Shown here: positions 40,161-51,100 of the stretch, in pieces
How the letters are laid out: each line of letters begins with the position of its first letter
Numbering within the stretch: position 1 is the stretch's first letter
From: Thunnus maccoyii
Lineage: Eukaryota; Chordata; Actinopteri; Scombriformes; Scombridae
Length of the DNA stretch: 64,000 bases
Direction of reading: 5' to 3'
Assembly (NCBI RefSeq): GCF_910596095.1
Contig: NC_056542.1
Span: 28,774,957 to 28,838,956 of the forward strand
The notes under the pieces: generated by a model
Told to the model about the DNA's origin: nothing
Seen by the model: the letters and a program-made list of their open reading frames with translations, nothing else
Databases searched by the model: none
Translations under genes and position numbers: made by a program

Positions 40161-41224
40161 TTAGGAAATTAATAACTCAGTTTTATTTTAAAGAAAGTGT
40201 AAAAGGACACATTTTTGTTCTTACTTTTCCACAGATGTATGAGTTGTTTATCACAATCCCTCCTTATCACAGGCTCAATGTTTTGGAAAATGTATTAAAT
40301 GAACTGCTTGTTGACCCATGTTGATGACAGAGAGATTTGTTGAGAGTGAGACGTTTAAGGCTACTGTAAAGCTAGTACATTTCTTATACAGACTGGCAGA
40401 TTTGAATGAACCCACTGTCAGACTTGTGGCAGAGGGACATCAAACAGATGTGGGGTCAGGGGTCGACAGCTCTGTGTGGGATGCAACATAGATATCTGAC
40501 CCCTGCAGGTCTCAGGTCAGCAGATCCCATATACATGTCTATGTGGGACTGTTCATCTGCCGGAGCTGTGAACAGACCGAGCTCTGAGTCAATGTCATCA
40601 CCCTGAACAGTGTTGAGAGAGCTGAAATCCTGAAATTACTGAACTTACGTGCTAAGACTCCTCCTAAACGACCAATACCATGTCATTCTGTTTGTGAATG
40701 TGGGTATATTTGCTATTTCTACACTGATCAAAGACTGTTTTCAGACAGCAGTGGAGCCTGCAGTCGGAATGTGACAGATAGTGAACGACTCTCCTGAGGA
40801 CTGGATAGGGAAACAGTCTGTGGGACTTTTCAGCCTCTCCTAAATCACTTCAAGCCACCTATGCAGCAAAATACCCAGAAGCCAATTCTTATGTAGTTTA
40901 GTCGACTTCATGTGAGGACAGATGGGAAAACATGACCTTCCTGTGTAGCTCACACTTGTTCAGAAACACAATCCCAGGTGGAATGCTGCCATAAATTAAA
41001 GTAGATATGTTCGATTTACAAATATAATATGGCATTTGAAATTAGCTGCTTCCTGTGGCTCTGCAGGTACTTGTGTGTATTACAACTATACGCAGTAAAA
41101 TGTGAAATCTGAAGCTGGGTGGGTCAAATATGCAGGAGGTGAAAGTTCTCCCTATTTATATCCCTCCTCATCATTAACGTATATGTATCACTTCACCAGT
41201 CACCTCACTGACAGTGTCACTATA

Positions 41225-41430
41225 TTTGTTTCCTACACCACGGAGGTTGTGTTTTTCAGTCCTGCGTGCTTATTTGTTTGTTTGTCTGTTATTTGACATG
41301 ATATCTCAAAAAATAATTAGAGATTTCAGTAAAATTTGGTGGACACAGGAAGAACTGTTTTTTAGTGTGAATAACGCCATCATGTGGCCATTTATAAAGC
41401 ACATTACATGAAGTTCAAGGTTCAAGGAAA
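41225..41430. repeat. Degenerate interspersed repeat in matrilin intron 1
   Basis: GATATCTCAAAAAATAATTA followed by a TTTCAGTAAAATTTGGTGGA phrase resembles a repeat common in fish genomes. Ends are unclear. The rest of 39734-42118 shows nothing gene-like besides the CA repeat. Confidence 0.4.
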
Positions 41431-42136
41431 GAAATATATAGAAAATGGATACTTGTTTCCATGTTAAGAGATTGTTAACCAATTTTGAAAACAGTTCTTT
41501 TCAACATTCCTTCAACAAATTTCCTCCAAATGTCATTGAATTTGGTATGTCTGGATTAGCCTGAAAAAGTTATGTATTTGTATGTGTCATACCATTCTCT
41601 AATAGCTGGTATCCACACTGTTCTGGGTGCAGCCTATTGGAAATAAACCACCATTTTAATTGTGCAGTTACAGCAATGACAGGTGCACACATCATGCTTC
41701 TCCAAGCAATCCTGCAGACTTGTATGGCTTTACACCTTTAGGTTGTGATCCAGCAACATAATACATTTTAATTCCACAAATCAGTGGTTATAAATTTGAT
41801 TCATAATAATTAAAATTTTTGCATAATTCATCTTTGTACAAAGCCCTAATATTTCCAGACAGGATTTATGTATTTTCCAAAAATCATGGCCACCACTACA
41901 CACTGTGTGTATTTTGATGCAGAATTTGATCTGGAGACACATAAAAAATATCTAAAAAGAAATTCTATCATCAAAATAACACAATTTCCTGCTCGTCCTT
42001 TTTTTTAATCTCTCATTCTCTATTTTGTACTCTCCACTCAAGCAGGCTCTGCTTGTATTGCATTGTGGGAGTATTATCATCAACTCTTAGTGCTTTCCTC
42101 TCTTTATAAACGCTGCAGTTGTCACTTCTCATCAGA

Positions 42137-45100
42137 ATGAGGTCCCTGGCCCTCGGCCTCTTCTGCCTGTTGTGCTGTAATGCAGTTCGGCTGGACAGAA
42201 GGCATCCCAGACCCATCACAGCCAGAGGGCAAAATGAGACTACTGTCCAAACCAAAGCAGTGGGTAAGTGATCAGTTGCTGACATGAATGTATATTTATA
42301 TCTGTTTTACCATCTGCACATTTGTCCAACTCTATCTAAGATACAAAGTCAAACAGCTTTCTTTAGATTTTGGTCCAAACTTGGTTTCCAGATCTCAAAC
42401 TACCTCCATGTCTTTGGTCACAGAGAACCCTTGCAAAGGCATCCCACTGGATTTCGTCTTTGTCATCGACAGCTCCCGAAGTATCCGCCCCAATGACTAC
42501 GAGAAGGTCAAGACATTCATCATCAACCTGCTTCAGTTCCTTGAGGTCGGCCCTGATGCCACGCGGGTCGGTCTGCTCCAGTATGGCAGCGTGGTCCAGA
42601 ACGAATTCTCCCTCAACACCTTCACCACCAAGGCTGAGGTGGAGAAGGCTGTGAGGAGCATGAAGCACCTTGCCACAGGAACCATGACAGGTCTGGCCAT
42701 CCAGTACACCATGGAGACAGCCTTCAGTGAGGCAGAGGAAGCACGACCAGCAAACCTGCACATCCCACGAATCGCTATGATTGTGACTGATGGGAGGCCT
42801 CAGGACACAGTGGAGGAGATTGCAGCTGAGGCCAGGCAGGCCGGCATTCAGATCTTTGCTATTGGAGTGGGCAGGGTGGATATGAACACATTGAAGGCCA
42901 TAGGGAGCGAGCCACACTCTGAGCATGTGCACCTGGTGGCCAACTTCAGCCAGATAGAAAGCCTCATCTCAGTGTTCCAGTCCAAACTGTGCGGAGGTGA
43001 TGAATCCCATCTACATTTCAGTTTTTATGCCTATGTCCCTTCTCATTTAAGCATGTTTGTTTGCACCCTTTTGTTTGAGTGTCTGTGTTTGTGTGTGTGC
43101 ATGCATGCATTAGGTTCAGAGATGTGTGATGTGGTGGACCATCAGTGCCAGCATATCTGTGTGAGCAGCCCTGCCTCTTACAGGTGCAAGTGCAGGAAAG
43201 GTTTCACCCTCAACCCTGATGGCAAGACATGTAAAGGTGAAGGATCTTCTTTCTCTGATCTGATGTGTTCTTTTTAAAAATGTATTCACACAGGAAAAGG
43301 TGACTTTTCTTTTTGAGCTAATCTTTTCATCCCTGGAGGCTGGCTGCAACTAGTCTTCTTGGTTACAAAGCAGCTTTACTTGGAAAACATGACAAAGGGA
43401 AGGACTAAAGGGGACTGAAAAATTAGAACCACTATTGTATCCCCACAATGAATTCCTATATAGTAGAGACATTGCAGGTCATCTGTTAGTACTTTAAAGC
43501 AGCTATAATAAATATTTATATTAAATTTATATTAAAAATGCATCATATGACTGCTTTGTTCAACCAAAATCAGCTTTAAAGAACATTATGGTGTCCTTCA
43601 GCTCTTTGTTTTAGTTTTCCAGCTGCAGCTTTTCCTGTTTTCAGCACTTTATCAATGTTGTTTTGGGCTGCAGCAGGCAGCTGCTTTCAGCGAAAAAAAA
43701 GCTTTAAACCCAACCATACACTACCTGCCCACAACCAAATGCCAGACAGACAAAGTTAGTGACTAGCTGGTGAATATAGTGGTGCATTTAACCACTAAGA
43801 GCCAAATATTTCCTTCAGAATCCCCAAAAAGCAAAAATTAGAGTGAATAATCAACTTACATTAATCAGGTGGACACAAACATGACTCCAAATGAATGCTA
43901 ATGTTCCTCTGTGTCTGCTGGATGTGTATCTCTTTGGTTACAAGTTCACCATATCAACTTAAGGTAATATATGTCAGTGTTTCTGTTTACAGCTTGTTTT
44001 TACTGCCCCAAAGTGGCCAAAATCTGTTGTTTTATTCTGCAAACTCCAAAGTAGATGACAGTTGGATTTCTCTCCATGTTGCCATTCTGCAGCTGAGGAT
44101 ATGTGTGCTGTGGTGGATCATGGCTGTGAACACATCTGTGCCAACCTGCCTGATGGTTACGAGTGCCGTTGTCGTCCAGGGTATCAACTCAACATAGATT
44201 TGAAGACGTGCAACAGTAATAACACCTTTCTTACTTTCCCAGGCACTCCACTCTTCATCTCCCTCCATGTTTTTCCTCCTCCGTCACTGGTCGGCTTACA
44301 CTCTTCTTTCACCTCCTTTTCTTTTACTTCTCTTTTACTCTTCTACAGTACCCCAAGCTTTACACCATGCTTTTACTCCGCAGATTTACATCCTGACTTC
44401 ATCTGGTTGGTGTCGATTGATTCTGCTTTCCTTATATACAGTCCATTAATCAGTCTTAAACCACCATAAATACACAAGTACACAAAACAACATAATCATA
44501 ATGTTTTTAGAATTGTTTTACAACATACCATGTTTACCCTTTATTGATTATGGACACTGCCCATATCAGCAATATAGCCAACACATTTGATGAATAAAAC
44601 TTGATGTACTGGAATAGAGTTGTTCAATGTGTTTAGTTTTGATGGACTTCCAATCCAAATCAGAGCCAGCAGTCTTCCTGCCAGTGATGTCTCTCCACCC
44701 ACTGTTGGAAAACTTCCGTTTTGCTTCTCAAGTGAATGTTAACAGAAAGGGAAGTGGGGGAGATTTCCTGAAGGAAGTGTGCTTTTGCAATCATCAGAGC
44801 AGCTGCTAAGATGCAGAGGTGTATCCAGGGTGTCAAAGTATCACTGACATCAAAACAAGAATATGGGTTCACAGCTCAGCATCTTTTAAATAGTCTTTTT
44901 GAGAATGGATTTTTGTGCACGACAGATTCTTCTCTTAACTTTGTGTGTTTTGTTCTTGTATACTAAGTGTGCATGTGTTGGTCTGAAAAGTGTTATGCAT
45001 ACAGAAAAAAATAGTAAATACAGCAAGAAGGAGAAGAAGAAGAAGAAGAAGAAGAAGAAGAAGAAGAAGAAGAAGAAGAAGAAGAAGAAGAAGAAGAAGA

Positions 45101-48100
45101 AGAAGGAGTTGTAGAAGAAACAACATTGGTTTTACTGGAAGTGGTGCTACAATAGTATATGGAGACATATTTATAGCAGTAGTAATGTAGTGCTATTATC
45201 AGTAGCAGTAATAGTTGTAGAAGCATTACTTTAATAAACAATTAATCCCCCACAGAAATAGACTACTGTGACTTGGGGAACCATGGCTGTGAGCACGACT
45301 GCTTCAGCGTTCCAGGGTCCTACATCTGCAGGTGTAAGAAGGGCTATGTCCTCAATCTGGATGGCAAGACCTGCAGCAGTAAGTTCTTTTGGTGATCTGG
45401 TAAGATGACTGGAAACACAGTCACCTTACAGCAGCAGCTGTGCAAGAAGGTGCAGTTTGAGACAGGCACATTTGCATGCACTCACAACTTGAGCTGAATG
45501 AGAAATAAAGTCAAGCATCAAATGAGCTACATTAAGCTGCCACAGACAGTGAATAGTGAAGCATTAACAAGAAACAATCCCTCTGCTCTTTTCTGTTTCT
45601 CACCCATTGACACCCAGAGATTGATCACTGTGCTGATGGCACCCACGGGTGTGAACAGGAGTTTATGAACACAGAAGACTCATGTGTGTGTAAATGCAGA
45701 AAAGGCTACACACTCAGACCTGATGGGAAAACATGCAAGAGTAAGTGTCCAATGCTTCTTTTCTCTTATTACTGTTAATTCAACAAAGAAAGGAAGATTT
45801 TCTTTGTAATTTTGTGTTCCTACAGCAGCTGCACACTATGAAGTTTGAAAGTTAATCATATTCAGATCCTTCAACATTATTTATATATCACTGATACACT
45901 GGAACAATATAGTAAAGATATATATACATGTAATTTTGCATTGATTGGGATCATGAATTTTGCCTTAATGAATATGTCAGAAGTCATACTAGCAGCAACT
46001 AGAGGCTGTTATATTCATTATACTCCACAATATGAAGAAATTCAGCTCTGAGAGAGCTAGCACAATAAGTAGGGTTCATCCTTTGGGGGCAATAAATATG
46101 CACAAAAATGTGGAAATGTGAAAAAATGAATATTGTCTAAAGATGCTTCATTATTATCAGTTGGATATTTGTTGTGTATTTTACTACTGTATATCCAATG
46201 TCACAAAACAGATGCAACATACTGTGTTTAACATCACCATCTTTCTCTGCCAAAAATGATTGATTGCAGAGGTTCACTACTGTGCCCTTGATACCTTTGG
46301 ATGTAAACAGGAGGTTATGATCTCCGATGAGTTATGTGTTTAAAGGCAGAAAAGGCTACACACTAACATCTGATGGGGAAATGTGCAAAAGCGCTATTCA
46401 ACATTTAATCACCACAGGTGGTAAATGCTTTTCATGAGTCAGAATAGGTTTTATAAGTAATTATTCTTAGTCTTACCTAATAAACTGACTACTTCCTGCA
46501 GAGATTGATCACTGTACTGACGGCAGTCACGGGTGTGAACAGGAGTTTATGAACACAGAGGACTCCTGTGTGTGCAAATGCAGAAAGGGCTACATACTCA
46601 GACCTGATGGAAAAACCTGTAAGAGTAAGTGTCAAATGCTTCTTTCCTCTTATTACTGTTATTTTTAACAAGCAAGGATTTTCTTCAAAATTTCACAGTG
46701 AGGTCTTATTGATTTACACCATGTGTGATGTTATATAGCCTTCATTCATATCTATTATTGATGTCCTATTTTGACCTGTTTTGCATCAGAACTACAGGAC
46801 TGTGTGAACAATTTGTCTCTGGGGTTGACGCCATTGTGCAACACGATCACAAGCATGTTTACTATATCACAAGAAGAAACTTGATAATTATTTGATTATC
46901 TTGAATCTTGAAAAGTCAGACCTTACTTCATGATGTTCTTACAGGGCCTGTACACGATACAGTTTTACAGTTGATCATGTTCAGATCTAATCCTCAACAT
47001 TATTTAGCTATCTGGGATTACATTCATCCTCTGTGGATTATGAATGAGCTCAGTAAATTTTGTACAATTTCATACAACCTGTCCATGAGATTTTGATATT
47101 TCTAATATCTAATAATTCTATACATTTTGGCCTCATAGTGACAGTATAGGAGATGTCAGGGGGTCACCAAAATCACTCATCTCACTCACTCATCCATTGA
47201 CGATAATAAGTGGCCAGTAGCTTTTAACATAGTGTATCTGACTTTGAAAAACAAACTTAAAAGACTGATGCATTTCAACATGATAAAAAATAATACCATG
47301 CTTAATTGTTGGCTCTTGGTTTATTGTTTAAAAAATCCTGTATAGCCCATGTCACAGAAAACAGACACACATCTCTCTCTACTAAAATGATTCATTGCAG
47401 AGTTTGACTACTGTGCCCTTGATACTGCTATAAACTGGAGGTTAAGAACACAGATGGCATGTGTGTGTGTGTGTAAATGCAGAAAAGACTATGTGCTCCA
47501 ATCTGATTGGAAAACATGCATGAGTTCTATTCATCTGTTTCTGACTCATGTATTTAAGACGCAGATGTGATACTTTTAATCACCACAGTAGTTATTTGAT
47601 TTTCTCAGTAATAACTTTTTTTTATCCTGTCTGTTCTTTAACCAATTATTCCCTGCAGAGATTGACCATTGTGCTGACGGGAAACACGGCTGTGAGCAGG
47701 AGTTTATGAGCACAGAGGATTCATGTGTGTGTAAATGCAGAAAAGGCTACACCCTCCAACCTGATGGGAAAACATGTCAGAGTGAGTCCAAGCTCAGTCA
47801 TTGTCATGAATATTTAGTAAACTGCAACCAAGGGATGTGATGTGGATATTCAAAGTCAATGATTCAGTGAGTTACTACAGAATAGAATTGCCTTGTATAA
47901 GATAATAGTTAAAAAAATGTCAGCATAGCAGAAGATAGAGTTGATAGTTGTGAGAGGCAAAGTCAACAAAATTCAGAATATAATCTTTCATCTGCAAATG
48001 TTGACACAACAGTTTCTATCTTCTATTCCAGTATTTATATGTTACATAATTTTGGATACATTTTGAACTGGTTGTGAGGTCAGTTTTAATCCCAGCGCTT

Positions 48101-51100
48101 GCTAAAATTCTAGTTTTCCCCTCCCCCCTCACTAACAACTCTGTACCTCCACAATGTGTCATATAAATAAGCTGTCAACATCATGTTCATCGTTGTTAAA
48201 CTCATAAGTTTGGATCTGTGCCAAACAGTGGACTGTGGTTGTGAGCACCAGTGTGTCAGCACCACAGACTCCTACATCTGCAGATGTTTTGAAGGATTCA
48301 TGCTGGCTGAGGATGGAAAGAGCTGCAAATGTGTTAAATCAACCTTCTTTGATAGAGATACTTTCTTTTAAACTTTCATTTACACTAAAATAGTCACAGT
48401 AAAAAGGACTATTTGTTGTAAAACATGTATTTGATGTTCTTGTTTCTGACAGAACCAGATTGTGGTGATAGAGTCATGGATCTAGTTTTTGTCATTGATG
48501 GCTCCAAGAGTCTGGGCCCTGCCAACTTTGAGCTAGTAAAGCAGTTTGTAAACGCTATTGTGGACTCGCTGGACATCTCCAAGACAGGCACACATGTTGG
48601 TCTTCTTCAGTACTCCAACAAGGTCCGCACAGAGTTCACCCTGGGCCAGTACACCGCAGCGCAGGACATCAAACGAGCTGTGGCCCGCATGGAGTACATG
48701 GGGAGAGGATCCATGACTGGCTCAGCCTTACGCCACATGTTTGAGCTCAGCTTTTCAGCCAAAGAAGGGGCCAGGCCGAACATCCCGCGTGTCAGCATTG
48801 TGTTCACTGATGGGAGATCACAGGATGATGTTTCCGAATGGGCTAATAAAGCAAAGAACTCTGGTACACTTGTTATCTCGCCATCCAGATGCACTGCAGT
48901 CTCAAATCAAACTATTAATTTCAAATATTCATTCTTTCTAGCAGCAGTTCTCTGTCATTATCCCGTTTTCTTTTACTTTCAGGAGTCACAATATATGCCT
49001 TGGGTGTTGGCAAAGCCATTGAACAGGAGCTGAGGGAAATAGCATCAGAACCTGATGAGAAGCACCTTTATTACGCTGAGGATTTTGAGAAAATGGGAGA
49101 AATTACTAAGAAGCTCAAATCCAGGATATGTAAAGGTACTCCACACATGGCTGAACCACTTTGCCAAACAGGGTCTCCAAAATGGTGGCTTAGTTAAAAT
49201 GTCTAAGAATGTCAGATCAACAGTTAAAGTTCAGTTTCCTACAAGCCAGTTTCTTAAAAATGTAGTTTTCAACACTTTCTTCTATTACAATAGTGCATCA
49301 CTGCCACCTACTGCTACCTTAATGATCACTGATCGGATCAGAGCAGCAGCACCATGCATTAGTCTATATCACCTAAATCATCAGTTGTCTCTGCTCTGCT
49401 GTCATAGTAAAGACTGTATTTCATCCACGTTTACTACATTCTCTACAGGCAGAGACAGGAAGGGAAGCCTGCAGGGAGAGATTTGAAGAGATAGGGTGAG
49501 AAAAAGGCTGAAAGAGAAAAGATAAGAAAAAATATTTTCTTTATTTTCTCCACAGACAAACCAGCTGATGAAAACATGTGCCATTGTGAGAACGTGATAA
49601 TGTTTCAAGACCAGGTCACCAAGAAACTGAAGAACCTGGTACAGAATAATATCCTTTTCTGAATAGCTGTCTATCTCAGAGACACATTAACATTCATGTT
49701 TTTCTGGTAATTTAAGTCAGCTCTGCCTCTGCTAAAGTATCTGCCAAAGGTAATCATCTGTAATCATAGAAGACTAGTGCAACTGCATAGACAACTATCC
49801 GCTGCAACTGTTTCAAATCAACAGGAAAACATAATGTTAAAATCCTTCCTGTGATTTTGGTTTTGAGTCTGGTTATTTGCTTTCAAGGATGTTTTTTCAG
49901 GGCAGACTGTGCTGTGCTGAGAAGTGACCAACAATGCTGATGAGGGCAAAAATGATTTCATGTGTCAGCTGTGCACTTTGAAGTACTTTAAAATAAATAA
50001 ATAAATAGAAATGTATTGGGCATTTTATGCCTTTATTAGATACGGGCAGTAGAGTGAGATGACAGGAAATGAGGAGAGAGAGAGATGGTTTTGGTGTATT
50101 ACATGCAACAAAAGTCTGCTGCTAGAACTGAACCAAGGACATGAGGCCAAAAATAAATGGAAATTAAATCAATATGTGTCTGTAATGGATTAGTAAGACC
50201 AGTAATATGCACATATTGACTCAAAGTCCAGCTGAAATTAAATTGGCTTTTTGTCTACTACAGCACACATATCTGCTCTGTAAATCACTTGTCCTGTTCT
50301 CCTTTGAGAAAAAAATCTGAAACCAAAAGGGAGAAATCTATATTTTCAACTCTTTGATTTCATGATGTTAGTTTTACATTATTTTGATGAAATACTGTTC
50401 CATCATCCGCTTACGTAGCTGGTCCTTATTTCAACACAGCAAATCAAATCTTTGAATGAAGTGATAACGTGGCGTTTGATCAGAGGCAGAACAGACAGTC
50501 ACACTGAGCCTGATAGCATCCTGCTACACAACACAAGAACCACAGACTCTGAACAACAACCCATGTTAGCTTCCTTCCTTCTGATCTAACTTATAAACAT
50601 GAAATCACGTCTTGTCCTGCACCTTAGCTTGTTGAACAAGCCACCAAACAAACAATCACATAGATGCTGGTTTGGTCACTGCCCTTCAAGATTCCTGTCT
50701 GTCCATTACTTGGAACTATTTGCAGTTTGTTTACTTTGTCTCTGTTCTGTACGGTGTAATACCGATAGTCTGCCAGTAATGTCAATCAAACAAGCCTCTG
50801 ACACGCCTCCCCAGCCGCTGAGACAAAAAGGAGAATTTCTGATGTTTCCCTTAAGACCTTTTCTCTTCATTCTAACAATACAAAACTATTGATACATTTA
50901 AAAACTATGATGACATTATTTTTGACTGCAAAGAGGGATAATTAAATGTGATTCCAGTTGGACTTTAAAGGTGCAGTGTATAGGATTTAGTGATATCTAG
51001 TGGTCTACGGGGGGGAGGTTACAGATTGCAGATTACTCCCCCCCCCCCCCTTCCAAGTGTGTAGGAGAACCAGGTAGCCATGGAACTCCTGAAAAACGTG

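Larger units (their letters stand above)
45618..46501 (+). repeat. Tandem duplication unit 1 of the matrilin EGF block
   Basis: Unit 1 holds an intact exon (EGF4, 45618-45740), intron sequence and a decayed exon (46270-46390). Unit 2 (46502-47658) repeats the same order. Not only the exons but the introns match: both continue after the donor with an ATGCTTCTTT then CTCTTATTACTGTTA phrase, and later with a CAACATTATTTA phrase. Confidence 0.8.
46502..47658 (+). repeat. Tandem duplication unit 2 of the matrilin EGF block
   Basis: Unit 2 has the same order as unit 1: intact exon EGF5, intron, decayed exon (47401-47523). Its intron is longer than that of unit 1. A third intact A-type exon (EGF6, 47659) follows, so at least two rounds of duplication or one unequal exchange is implied. 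Confidence 0.78.

Noticed and set aside
42363-42932. 189-codon minus-strand frame over the vWA1 exon
   Set aside because: It is a shadow of the long, biased vWA1 coding exon.
44899-45241. Poly-Lys, poly-Arg, poly-Leu and poly-Ser frames
   Set aside because: All come from reading the GAA/TTC microsatellite in different frames.
49639-49644. GT donor (CTG|GTACAG) at the end of matrilin exon 12
   Set aside because: It ends in phase 0 and cannot join the coiled-coil exon in frame; the AT-AC donor ten bases later does.
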